A DNA stretch of 26,942 nucleotides, from the NCBI GenBank assembly GCA_035559715.1, contig DATMAW010000086.1, forward strand, positions 1-26,942, given 5' to 3'. Source of the stretch: JACQHC01 sp035559715 (GTDB lineage Bacteria > Gemmatimonadota > Gemmatimonadetes > Gemmatimonadales > GWC2-71-9). The position numbers were made by a program, and so were the translations under genes. The notes under the pieces were generated by a model. That model did no database searches, was not told the origin of the DNA, and saw only the letters and a program-made list of their open reading frames with translations. Below are positions 8,615 to 15,010 of this stretch, one piece after another (position 1 is the first letter of the stretch; each line of letters starts with the position of its first letter).

Positions 8615-8756
8615 CAGCCTCCACCACCTCCTTACATCGCTTGGCGAGAGCCAGACCCTTGTCGCGTGTGACACAGGGCATCTCGCCGCACTGGACCGAA
8701 TCTTGCTCGTTGAGCCCACCAACACGCCCCAACGGATTGATGCCGGACGCAGCAAC

Positions 8757-9626
8757 GTGAGCCACGACAACAAGAAGCGGGACTACACGCTCGTCCTGAG
8801 CGGGGGCGGCATGAGGGGACTCGCGCACATCGGTGTGCTGCGCGTGCTGGAGGATGCCTGCCTGCTGCCGAGCGAGGTGGTTGGCTCCAGCGTTGGCGCG
8901 CTCATCGGTGCGGCCTGGTGCGCGGGATGGGAGGTGAGCGACCTGCACGAGATGGCGCTGGCGCTGAATCGGCGAGATCTCTTCCGCCTGGCAAGCCGGG
9001 ACATGGCGCTGAAGGGACTGCGTTCCCCCTCCCTCTATCAACGGCAGCCCATTCAGGCCCTGATTGACGGGCTCCTTGGCGACATCACCTTCGCCGAGCT
9101 CGAGCGCCCGTTGTTCGTCAACACGGTCGAATTGACGACCGGTGCGGCGCAATTGTGGGGAGCGACCGAAAACCCGGACGCCCGCGTAGCAGACGCGGTG
9201 TACGCGTCCTGCGCGCTCCCCGGATACCTGCCGCCGCTGTGCGTGAACGGGCATGCGTTCGCGGACGGCGCCTCGGTGGGGAACCTCCCGCTCGAGGCGG
9301 CTGCCGCAAGGGGCCGCGCGCTGGTCATCGCTGTGGACGTTGGCTCTCCCATGGCCAGGGCCCCGGACATGGTCAATGGCGGCTTCGCGCTCGCCCACGC
9401 GCGGGCCATCGAGATCGGCCTGGGGCGGATGCGGGACGCCATGCTGCGCCAGTGGGCCGGCCCGCCGCTCTTGCTGCTCCAACCCGAGGTGTCCAGCATT
9501 CCCATGTTCTCGTTCGCGCACAGCGAGGAGCTGATCGAGGCGGGCACGCGCACGGCGGCGGCGGCGCTGCGTCGGGGGCTGCCCGCGCCCGGCGCTCGAG
9601 GAGTTCACGTCCGCACCGTCGCTTGA
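8757..9626 (+). CDS. patatin-like phospholipase (RssA/NTE family)
   Basis: A serine lipid acyl hydrolase of 289 residues. It has the oxyanion-hole loop SGGGMRGLAH (residues 15-24), the nucleophile elbow GSSVG with Ser45, and the second dyad residue Asp170 in FADGASVGN, so the catalytic dyad is complete. There is no signal peptide or membrane segment, so it is probably cytosolic or peripheral on membranes, like RssA. The GTG start at 8757 is chosen because similarity begins right after it (DYTLVLSGGG). The open frame runs back to 8460 over the nfu gene, but that part is only its shadow. No good ribosome binding site is visible; a TTG at 8703 is possible. The substrate is not predictable. Its stop codon overlaps the -35 element of the downstream tRNA promoter. 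Confidence 0.88.
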   Translation: MSHDNKKRDYTLVLSGGGMRGLAHIGVLRVLEDACLLPSEVVGSSVGALIGAAWCAGWEVSDLHEMALALNRRDLFRLASRDMALKGLRSPSLYQRQPIQALIDGLLGDITFAELERPLFVNTVELTTGAAQLWGATENPDARVADAVYASCALPGYLPPLCVNGHAFADGASVGNLPLEAAAARGRALVIAVDVGSPMARAPDMVNGGFALAHARAIEIGLGRMRDAMLRQWAGPPLLLLQPEVSSIPMFSFAHSEELIEAGTRTAAAALRRGLPAPGARGVHVRTVA

Positions 9627-9652
9627 CCCCGCGGCTTGGGGCCCGGTAAGTT
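9623..9652 (+). promoter_or_regulatory. sigma-70-type promoter of the tRNA pair
   Basis: TTGACC at 9623-9628 and TAAGTT at 9647-9652 are separated by 18 bases and lie 35 bases before the tRNA-Leu. The -35 box overlaps the stop codon of the patatin-like gene, so the tRNAs are transcribed independently from within its end. Confidence 0.6.
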
Positions 9653-9687
9653 GCAGCGCTTCGTGGCCCATGGTCCTTGGGCCTCCC

Positions 9688-9769
9688 GCCCTGGTGGTGG
9701 AACTGGTAGACACACTGTCTTGAGGGGGCAGCGCCGCAAGGCATCCCGGTTCGAATCCGGGCCAGGGCA
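9688..9769 (+). tRNA. tRNA-Leu (anticodon GAG)
   Basis: Acceptor arms GCCCTGG (9688-9694) and CCAGGGC (9762-9768) pair fully, with discriminator A at 9769. The anticodon stem CTGTC/GGCAG encloses the loop TTGAGGG, giving anticodon GAG, which reads CUC and CUU. A long variable arm (GCC-GCAA-GGC) marks it as a class II tRNA, and the T arm is CCCGG-TTCGAAT-CCGGG. The 3' CCA is not encoded. Confidence 0.97.
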
Positions 9770-9781
9770 TGAATTCCCGTC

Positions 9782-9853
9782 GCCACCGTAGCTCAGTGGT
9801 AGAGCTCTCGATTCGTAATCGAGCGGTCGTCGGTTCAAATCCGACCGGTGGCT
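9782..9853 (+). tRNA. tRNA-Thr (anticodon CGT)
   Basis: Acceptor arms GCCACCG (9782-9788) and CGGTGGC (9846-9852) pair fully, and the discriminator is T. The anticodon stem CTCGA/TCGAG holds the loop TTCGTAA, giving CGT, which reads ACG. The T arm is GTCGG-TTCAAAT-CCGAC. CCA is not encoded. It lies 12 bases after tRNA-Leu and is almost certainly on the same transcript. Confidence 0.97.
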
Positions 9854-10132
9854 CTGCGGCAAGCAGATCCCGCACGCCGTGGCAGACAGGCCCGGCTCTC
9901 GATGGCTCCCCGAGTTGGCACACCCACCGTTGTTTGAAGCTGGAACGATGCGCATGACCTGGACATGGTATGCTTTTTCCAGTGGTTTGGGCCGGCTAGG
10001 CCCTTCAGGTTCGCCGGCGCCCTGGGCGGCGCTGGCGACGGTCGAGGGGAACCCGGTCTGACTGGTTGCAAGTAAGGGGCTCTCGTGTTGTTGCGGGGCG
10101 GCGGCGGATGGTGACGCGGTGATCCAACGCAC
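9854..10132 (+). other. stretch without a gene, hairpin-rich; possible structured RNA
   Basis: No open frame here looks coding. The stretch holds a strong hairpin: an 11-base stem with one G-U pair (10011-10021 with 10028-10038, loop CTGGGC). It is preceded by a smaller GGGCC/GGCCC stem at about 9989-10003 and followed by GC-rich sequence including GGGGAACCCGG. A -10-like TATGCT at 9969-9974 lies just upstream, without a clear -35. I looked for the conserved cores of SRP RNA, RNase P, 6S RNA and common riboswitches and did not find them. It could be the processed trailer of the tRNA transcript, an unknown small RNA, or inert spacer. Confidence 0.35.
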
Positions 10133-10160
10133 TTGCCGCCAACATCTTAGGCCTTATTTT
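10133..10160 (+). promoter_or_regulatory. putative promoter of the RRxxx[D/E] repeat gene
   Basis: TTGCCG (10133-10138) and TATTTT (10155-10160) are 16 bases apart. This would give a 5' leader of roughly 40 bases that holds a small GGGCG-TTTTT-CGCGCCC hairpin before the ribosome binding site. Confidence 0.4.
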
Positions 10161-10209
10161 CGGGGGGCGTTTTTCGCGCCCGCTCGGCCTTCCTTCAGGA
10201 GATCGTGAG

Positions 10210-10452
10210 ATGCAGGAGCCTTTCGGCTTCCACCGGTTCTCCAACTCCAGGCGCCGACTATGGGGTCGGCGGAGCCTCCCGGACCGTCGGGCAATGAGAG
10301 ACCGGCGCTCGGCGGAACGGCGCACGGCGGTGGTCGCCGTGACCGTGGAGCGGCGCATGGGAGCCGAGCGACGCATGGGTCTCGATAGACGCAGCGGCGC
10401 TGATCGGAGACGTTTAGCTGACCGGCGAAGGTCGGCCTGGCTGGGTACGTAA
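10210..10452 (+). CDS. small arginine-rich RRxxx[D/E] repeat protein
   Basis: An 80-residue, very basic protein of unknown function. From about residue 20 it is built of hexapeptides of the form RRxxx[D/E]: RRSLPD, RRAMRD, RRSAE (one short), a spacer TAVVAVTVE, then RRMGAE, RRMGLD, RRSGAD, RRRLAD, RRRSAW. There is no signal peptide, membrane helix or cysteine. The gene is supported by AGGAG (10197-10201) 8 bases before the ATG, a putative promoter, and an intrinsic terminator shortly after its stop, so it looks like an independent transcription unit. The regular Arg-Arg/acidic spacing suggests a nucleic-acid- or polyanion-binding, or intrinsically disordered, role, but this is only inference. 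The long minus-strand open frame over it is its shadow. Confidence 0.65.
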   Translation: MQEPFGFHRFSNSRRRLWGRRSLPDRRAMRDRRSAERRTAVVAVTVERRMGAERRMGLDRRSGADRRRLADRRRSAWLGT

Positions 10453-10488
10453 GCTGACGCGAACGGCTTCACGGCGTTTGACATGCTG

Positions 10489-10520
10489 GGCGTCCCTGTG
10501 GGGACGCCTTCTTGCTTCTT
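10489..10520 (+). terminator. rho-independent terminator
   Basis: A perfect 8-base stem GGCGTCCC/GGGACGCC (10489-10496 and 10501-10508) with the loop TGTG is followed by a T-rich tail TTCTTGCTTCTT. It is oriented to stop plus-strand transcription after the repeat-protein gene, 37 bases past its stop. The minus side lacks a T-run, so it is unlikely to serve the convergent signal-peptidase cluster efficiently. Confidence 0.8.
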
Positions 10521-10529
10521 GGGGCTGAC

Positions 10530-11087
10530 TCAGGGCAATGGCGCTCGGGTGAGGGACCGGCCAGTGATAGTGCGGGTGGCACGCGCGATGACCCGGTCCG
10601 TTGGCACGGGTCCAATGAACCGGCTGTCGGGCCACCCGAGGTGATCGCGAGTATCTGAGAGCAGGAACACCGAATCGTGGGGGACGACCCAGGGTCCCCA
10701 AGAGTACAGGTCACCCACGAGCGCAAACGCTGAGACGCGGGCGCGGGGCGCGAGGATGCGGAATGGCCACGGTGTGCGCCGCCCGTTCAGGGTCAACTCG
10801 CCGTCCTGCATCGCAAGCGTGTCGCCGGGCAGGCCAGCGACGCGGCGGAGGACATGGAACTCTCCGTCCGCGTCTTCGAACTCGAAGATTACGAGGTCGC
10901 CCCGGGCGAGGCTGCCGGGCGGCGACCAGGTGAGAAAGAGTTCCCGCGCGCGGACGGTCGGCTCCATGGACGGACCTGTCATGTAGTAGATGGCGGGCCA
11001 GCGCGTTCCCACCCTCGTGCTCCAGGCGGCCGCGAGTATCAGCAGAAGCATGATTGCCCGGAGCATTCGGAGCTGGCGGAGCGCCAC
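10530..11087 (-). CDS. lepB: signal peptidase I-like protein (S26), Arg at the catalytic Lys position
   Basis: A 185-residue membrane-anchored protein with the type I signal peptidase layout. It has one N-terminal transmembrane helix (about 8-24), the nucleophile motif GPSMEPT with Ser40, the box around RRVAGLPGD (81-89), and box E SDTRDHLGWPDSR (144-156). In LepB-type enzymes the residue before the conserved Arg in box D is the general-base lysine (E. coli KRAVGLPGD). Here it is Arg81, encoded CGC, two changes from a Lys codon, so a sequencing slip is unlikely. The protein may be inactive, use altered chemistry, or have a special substrate. The short length (E. coli LepB has 324) is normal for many bacteria. 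GTG 11087 lies 3 bases after the upstream stop, with AGGTGA overlapping it; ATG 11066 is an alternative. It is the last gene of a three-gene cluster. Confidence 0.85.
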   Translation of the reverse strand: MALRQLRMLRAIMLLLILAAAWSTRVGTRWPAIYYMTGPSMEPTVRARELFLTWSPPGSLARGDLVIFEFEDADGEFHVLRRVAGLPGDTLAMQDGELTLNGRRTPWPFRILAPRARVSAFALVGDLYSWGPWVVPHDSVFLLSDTRDHLGWPDSRFIGPVPTDRVIARATRTITGRSLTRAPLP

Positions 11088-11090
11088 GGT

Positions 11091-11996
11091 TCACCTGAGC
11101 AGGTGCTCGAGTGCGGGCGCGAGCACGGGGAACTGAAAGTCGTAGCCTGCGGCAAGCGCGCGGGCGGGTACCACCCGCTGGCTGGCCAGCAAGGCATCCG
11201 CGGCCTCTCCGAGAGCGATCCGCAGCGCGATCGCCGGGAGGCGGACCACCGCCGGTCTCCGCAGCGCCCGGCCCAGGGCGCTGGCGAACTCGCCCACCGT
11301 TACCGGGTTCGGCGCCGTCACGTTCACGGCGCCGGAGATCCGGCGATCCATCGCGAATTGGACGATGCCAACCGCATCGGCGATGTGAATCCACGACCAC
11401 CACTGGCCACCGTCTCCCCAGGGTCCGCCGAGCCCGAGGCGGAACGGCACAAGCATGGGCTCCAGTGCGCCACCACCCTTGCCGAGCACGATGCCCGTAC
11501 GAATCAACGTCACCGGCAGGAGTTCGCGCGCGTCGAGGGCAGCCGACTCCCATTCCTGGGCGAGGAGAGCGAGGAAATCGTTGCCCGGTCCCGCGGACTC
11601 CTCCAGGACTTCCGACCCGCGCGAGCCGTAGTACCCGATGGCGGACCCGGAGACCAGCACCGCCGGCCTTTGGGCCGCGTTCTTGATGGCCGCAACCACC
11701 TGGCGTGTCGTGTCCACGCGACTCAACCTGAGGAGCGCCTTCCGCGCGTCCGTCCAGCGAAGCGGGGGATCCACGATCCGCTCTCCCGCGAGGTTTACCA
11801 CGGCATCCACGCCCGAAACCGCGCGCTGCCACTCGCCGGCACGCGTCGGGTCTGCGCGAATGACGGTTACGCGCTCGTCCCTCCACGGGTTTCGCCCGCT
11901 GCGTGAGACGATGGTACAGCGATCGCCGCGCGTGAGCAGCGAGCGGACCAACGCCGTGCCGATGAATCCCGTGGCGCCGGTGAGGAAGACATGCAT
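11091..11996 (-). CDS. TIGR01777 family epimerase (YfcH/SDR39U1-like)
   Basis: An atypical short-chain dehydrogenase/reductase of 301 residues. The N-terminal Rossmann motif is TGATGFIGTALV. SGSAIGYYGSRG holds the YYG motif typical of this family, and WESAALDA follows. The C-terminal region (about 245-300, with FQFP near the end) corresponds to DUF1731. The enzymatic substrate of the family is unknown. Two ATGs are adjacent (11999 and 11996). GGAG at 12005-12002 is 2 bases from the first and 5 from the second, and MHVFLTGATG matches family N-termini, so 11996 is preferred. It starts 9 bases after the stop of the acyl-CoA synthetase gene and its stop is followed 3 bases later by the signal peptidase-like gene, so all three are probably co-transcribed. 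Confidence 0.9.
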   Translation of the reverse strand: MHVFLTGATGFIGTALVRSLLTRGDRCTIVSRSGRNPWRDERVTVIRADPTRAGEWQRAVSGVDAVVNLAGERIVDPPLRWTDARKALLRLSRVDTTRQVVAAIKNAAQRPAVLVSGSAIGYYGSRGSEVLEESAGPGNDFLALLAQEWESAALDARELLPVTLIRTGIVLGKGGGALEPMLVPFRLGLGGPWGDGGQWWSWIHIADAVGIVQFAMDRRISGAVNVTAPNPVTVGEFASALGRALRRPAVVRLPAIALRIALGEAADALLASQRVVPARALAAGYDFQFPVLAPALEHLLR

Positions 11997-12005
11997 CATG
12001 GCTCC

Positions 12006-14174
12006 TTATCTCCCCTCGGCCCGCTTCGCCTCCCCTTGCCCCTCCTCGCCCGGTGTAGCCAGTTGGACCCTGGCGTCCACTGCCACCGCCCCTTTCTCCA
12101 GGGAAAGCAGCGGGTTGATGTCCAGTTCGGCAATGCGCGGGTGTCGCTGGGCGAGTTGGGAGACCCGCAGCAGCGTCGTCGTCAGGGCCTTGAGGTCGCG
12201 CGGCGGCTCGCCGCGGACTCCCGCGAGCAGCCGATGCATCTTCACCTCACGAATCATCTCCTCGGCATCGCAGTCTCGCAGCGGGGCGAGCCGGAGCACG
12301 ACGTCGCGCAGCACCTCGACGTACACGCCTCCCAAGCCGAACATCACCAATGGCCCCACGCGCGGCATGCGCGTGAGCCCGACGATCGTCTCGCGCCCCT
12401 TCGGAGCCATTTGCTGCACGAGAATGCCGTCGATCCTCGATCGTTCTGCCGCTGCCGGAGAGGCTCGGCGGATCATCGAGCGAACGGCGCGGCCCACCGC
12501 CTCTTCGCTGTCGAGGTCGAGCACCACGCCGCCGACGTCCGTCTTATGAACGATCTCGGGGCTTACGATCTTGATCGCCACGGGGAAGCCGAGCTTTCGC
12601 GCCGCTGCACTCGCGGCTGACGCAAGGCTCTCACCCCCCGTCTGTGATACGAATGTCCAGGGCGAGACGGGGATGTCATACGCCTCGAGCACCCGGAGGG
12701 CGTCGGGCTCGCTGAGCCGCGTTTGGCCCGCTCGCGCCGCCGCATCGAGAATGCTCTCCACCGCGGCGTCGTCGGTTTTGAATGACGGGATCCGACCTTC
12801 GGGCCGGTCGCGACGCTGTCGCTGGAGCCACATGGCTCCCAGGGCCCGCGCGGCGGACTCGGGGAAGATGTACGCCGGCACGTTCGCCTCGTGCAGCTGG
12901 GCCAGGCCGGCGGGGAGCCCCTGAAGTCCCATGAGGACGGCCAGCAGCGGCTTGTGCGGGTACTGCGCATTTACCCTAACGATGGCCTCGGCCACGTCCT
13001 TCGCCTGAATCCCCAGGGGCGGGACGAACGCGGCGATCGCCGCGTCCACGTTTGGGTCGCCGAACACCGCCGAGAGGGCGAACTCGTAGCTCGCGGGGGT
13101 GGCGCTCGCGATCAGGTCCACCGGATTCCCCACGCTCGCTTCCTCGGGAAGCCTCGCTCGCAACCGGGCCTGCGTTTCAGCCGCGAGTGGCACCACCGAC
13201 AGGCCGTTCGCTTCACACGCGTCCGCCAAGATGATGCCCGGCCCACCGGCGTTGGTCACCACGGCCACGCGGTTGCCCTCGGGGAGGGGCTGGTTGGCGA
13301 ACGCCATCGCGAGGTCGAACAGATCCTCCACGGTATGAGCCCGGATGGCGCCCGATTGGGCGATGATTGCTTCCGTGGCGAGTTCGGTGCCGGCCAGCGC
13401 GCCCGTGTGCGAGGCGGCCGCGCGGGCGCCCGCGCCGGTGCGGCCAGACTTCACGACGCAGATGGGTTTTGTGCGTGTGATCCCGCGCGCCAGCTCCACG
13501 AAACGGGCGGGGTTTCCGAAATTTTCCAGATACATGAGAATCACGTTGGTGGCGGGGTCGTCTCGCCAGTACTCCAGGAAATCGTTTCCTGACAGGTCGG
13601 CCTTGTTGCCCGCGGAGACGAACATCGAGATTCCGATATTCAGGCTTTCGGCGTAGTCGAGAACCGACAACCCCATGGCCCCGGACTGGCTCATAAACGC
13701 CACCGGGCCGCGCGGCGGCGTCGAGGGGGCGAACGTGGCGTTCATGCGGACGTCCTCGGCGGTATTCATGACGCCCATGCAGTTGGGACCGACCATGCGC
13801 ACGCCGTGGCGGCGCACGAGGTCGAGGAGCTGGCGCTCGCGTTCGATTCCCGCGCCGCCGACTTCACGGAATCCGGCGGAGATCACGACGAGTCCGCGCA
13901 CTCCCGCCTCGAGGCACTGCTCGGCCACCTGGAGCACGTGTTCCTTGGGCACCACGATCACCGCGAGGTCCACCGGTGCGCCGATGGCCTGGACGGTGGG
14001 GTACGCCGGGATCGAGTGAATCGCGGTGGCCTTCGGGTTCACCGGGTATACCGGGCCCTGGAATCCTGCGCGGAGCAGATTGTCGAGGATGTGCCATCCG
14101 ATCGTGTTCGGCTGGCGAGAGGCTCCGATGACGGCGATGGAGCGGGGGCGGAGGATCGGGTCGAGGGCGTGCAT
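12006..14174 (-). CDS. acetate/acyl-CoA ligase, ADP-forming (alpha-beta fusion)
   Basis: Cytosolic NDP-forming acyl-CoA synthetase of 722 residues: acyl-CoA + ADP + Pi to acid + CoA + ATP, reversible. Domain order is CoA-binding Rossmann (about 5-135, starting RPRSIAVIGAS), succinyl-CoA-ligase-like domains with the phosphorylated active-site His256 in ASHTGALAGT, and an ATP-grasp beta part (about 485-700) with the second, relay His543 in EIVHKTDVGGV. Both histidines are present, so an active enzyme is expected. The exact acid substrate (acetate, propionate, aryl acids) cannot be read. ATG 14174 has no Shine-Dalgarno; a TACGTT box ends 8 bases upstream, suggesting a leaderless transcript. The C-terminal tail GEEGQGEAKRAEGR is low complexity. 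It is the first gene of a cluster with the TIGR01777 epimerase and the signal peptidase-like gene. Confidence 0.92.
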   Translation of the reverse strand: MHALDPILRPRSIAVIGASRQPNTIGWHILDNLLRAGFQGPVYPVNPKATAIHSIPAYPTVQAIGAPVDLAVIVVPKEHVLQVAEQCLEAGVRGLVVISAGFREVGGAGIERERQLLDLVRRHGVRMVGPNCMGVMNTAEDVRMNATFAPSTPPRGPVAFMSQSGAMGLSVLDYAESLNIGISMFVSAGNKADLSGNDFLEYWRDDPATNVILMYLENFGNPARFVELARGITRTKPICVVKSGRTGAGARAAASHTGALAGTELATEAIIAQSGAIRAHTVEDLFDLAMAFANQPLPEGNRVAVVTNAGGPGIILADACEANGLSVVPLAAETQARLRARLPEEASVGNPVDLIASATPASYEFALSAVFGDPNVDAAIAAFVPPLGIQAKDVAEAIVRVNAQYPHKPLLAVLMGLQGLPAGLAQLHEANVPAYIFPESAARALGAMWLQRQRRDRPEGRIPSFKTDDAAVESILDAAARAGQTRLSEPDALRVLEAYDIPVSPWTFVSQTGGESLASAASAAARKLGFPVAIKIVSPEIVHKTDVGGVVLDLDSEEAVGRAVRSMIRRASPAAAERSRIDGILVQQMAPKGRETIVGLTRMPRVGPLVMFGLGGVYVEVLRDVVLRLAPLRDCDAEEMIREVKMHRLLAGVRGEPPRDLKALTTTLLRVSQLAQRHPRIAELDINPLLSLEKGAVAVDARVQLATPGEEGQGEAKRAEGR

Positions 14175-14182
14175 GCGTTAGA

Positions 14183-14210
14183 AACGTAAGGGGTGAGGAG
14201 TGAGGAGTAA
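14183..14210 (-). promoter_or_regulatory. promoter for the leaderless acyl-CoA synthetase mRNA, inside heptad repeats
   Basis: On the minus strand TTACTC (14210-14205) and TACGTT (14188-14183) are 16 bases apart, and the -10 ends 8 bases before the ATG at 14174. Both boxes are made partly of the repeat unit that fills this intergenic space. The placement is suggestive but unproven. Confidence 0.35.
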
Positions 14211-14246
14211 GGGGCTGCCCCCGTTCCCTCACGCCTCACCCCTCAC
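14186..14246. repeat. heptanucleotide repeats in inverted arrangement
   Basis: Four contiguous 7-base units of the form GTRAGGR (GTAAGGG, GTGAGGA, GTGAGGA, GTAAGGG) fill 14186-14213. Three units in the opposite orientation (complement GTGAGGG, GTGAGGC, GTGAGGG) fill 14226-14246. Together they can fold into a long imperfect hairpin with about 12 bases of loop. They lie between two minus-strand genes, just after the stop of the lipoprotein gene. The same unit recurs at 22354-22381. Confidence 0.8.
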
Positions 14247-14263
14247 GTCGTTTTTCGGCAGCC

Positions 14264-14833
14264 TTACTTCACCGGCATCATCACGTGCGCGTACGGCGTG
14301 CCCTGCCACATGACGTAGGGCTGGCCGCTCTCGTGGTCGGTGGGCAGGCCGGTCAGCGCCGAGACGTTCGGGACCACCAGCATTACGTGCGGGCCGGTGT
14401 CCACCCAGGTCTCGCCGGAGTCCGGCTTCATCTTGAACGGATCGGTGTTGCTCGCATCGGTCCCGCCCTGGAGCATGTACCCGAACCCTACCGACTTGAT
14501 CTGGGGGGTCGTGCGGCCAAGCCAGCCCGTCACCCATGCCATGAAGTTCTGGTCCACGCACATGGGGTCGTTGCCCGGAGTTCCCGGATTGTCGGGCAGG
14601 CACGTCCATCCGTTCGTTCCGGCCCTGAGTTCCGCGAGCTTCCCGTCAGCGCCGAAGTCCATAACCGCCGCCGCCCGTGCGACCGCGTCGGGGGCGGCGC
14701 TCATGGCGTTGGCGATCTTCCACTCCGGCGTGCCGGGCGCTGGTCCGGGCGGCGTCGCCTGCGTTTGCTGTTGATCGGCTTGAGGCTGGCACGCGCAGAG
14801 CAACGCGGCCAGCGCCACGACTGGATACTTCAT
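14264..14833 (-). CDS. lipoprotein of unknown function
   Basis: A 189-residue exported protein. It begins with a short signal and the lipobox LCAC (lipidated Cys15), followed by a Gln/Pro-rich linker, so it should be anchored in a membrane facing the periplasm. The mature part has recognisable conserved-looking blocks (GTNGWTCLPDNP, GGTDASNTDP, TGPHVMLVVP and, near the end, PYVMWQGTPYAHVMMPV) and two cysteines (CLPDN and MCVDQ). I recall similar uncharacterised proteins but know no function. The ATG at 14833 is chosen because GGAGG lies 5 bases upstream; an in-frame start at 14887 would add 18 residues that spoil the signal peptide. A 7-base stem-loop lies in its leader. The gene is divergent from the TIGR03546/TIGR03545 pair and is followed by the heptad repeats. 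Confidence 0.75.
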   Translation of the reverse strand: MKYPVVALAALLCACQPQADQQQTQATPPGPAPGTPEWKIANAMSAAPDAVARAAAVMDFGADGKLAELRAGTNGWTCLPDNPGTPGNDPMCVDQNFMAWVTGWLGRTTPQIKSVGFGYMLQGGTDASNTDPFKMKPDSGETWVDTGPHVMLVVPNVSALTGLPTDHESGQPYVMWQGTPYAHVMMPVK

Positions 14834-14858
14834 ATGTACCTCCGGCACAGACGAGTCC

Positions 14859-14877
14859 GTGCCCCAACCCGGGGCAC
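14859..14877. promoter_or_regulatory. inverted repeat in the leader of the lipoprotein gene
   Basis: GTGCCCC and GGGGCAC form a perfect 7-base inverted repeat with a 5-base loop, 26 bases before the lipoprotein start on the minus strand. It could be an operator or a leader hairpin. A TAGCTT -10-like box lies further upstream on the minus strand. Confidence 0.4.
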
Positions 14878-14930
14878 AGGGGACCACTGCTGGGACGGGC
14901 GAGAAGCTATGTGAAGGGGCGGGGAGAGGC

Positions 14931-14960
14931 GAGGAGCGGGGGAGGAGCGGGGGAGGAGGG
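14931..14960. repeat. tandem 11-base repeat
   Basis: GAGGAGCGGGG is present twice exactly (14931-14941, 14942-14952), followed by a partial third copy. It lies in the space between the divergent lipoprotein and TIGR03546 genes. This is simple purine-rich sequence and probably slippage-derived. Confidence 0.6.
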
Positions 14961-14996
14961 AGACGTAGCGCGATCCCGCCCGGTGCAGGGCGAGAC

Positions 14997-15002
14997 TATC
15001 TT
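14997..15002 (+). promoter_or_regulatory. -10 box TATCTT for the TIGR03546/TIGR03545 pair
   Basis: TATCTT ends 8 bases before ATG 15011 and no ribosome binding site precedes that ATG, so the mRNA is probably leaderless. The same hexamer occurs before citrate synthase, the sialidase-like gene and deoC. No good -35 is visible. Confidence 0.4.
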
Positions 15003-15010
15003 GACCCCTG

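Noticed and set aside
8544..9923. 459-residue minus-strand open frame across the patatin-like gene and both tRNAs
   Set aside because: It runs through two tRNA genes and antisense to a complete patatin-like gene.
9854..10132. SRP RNA, RNase P or cobalamin riboswitch in the gap after the tRNAs
   Set aside because: The GGTCAGG/GGAAGGAGCAG core of SRP RNA, the conserved RNase P blocks and a complete B12 box are absent; only a partial GGGGAACCCGG resemblance is seen.
10005..10484. 159-residue minus-strand open frame over the repeat-protein gene
   Set aside because: It has no ribosome binding site and crosses the plus-strand promoter. Its Arg-rich composition mirrors the RRxxx[D/E] codons on the other strand.
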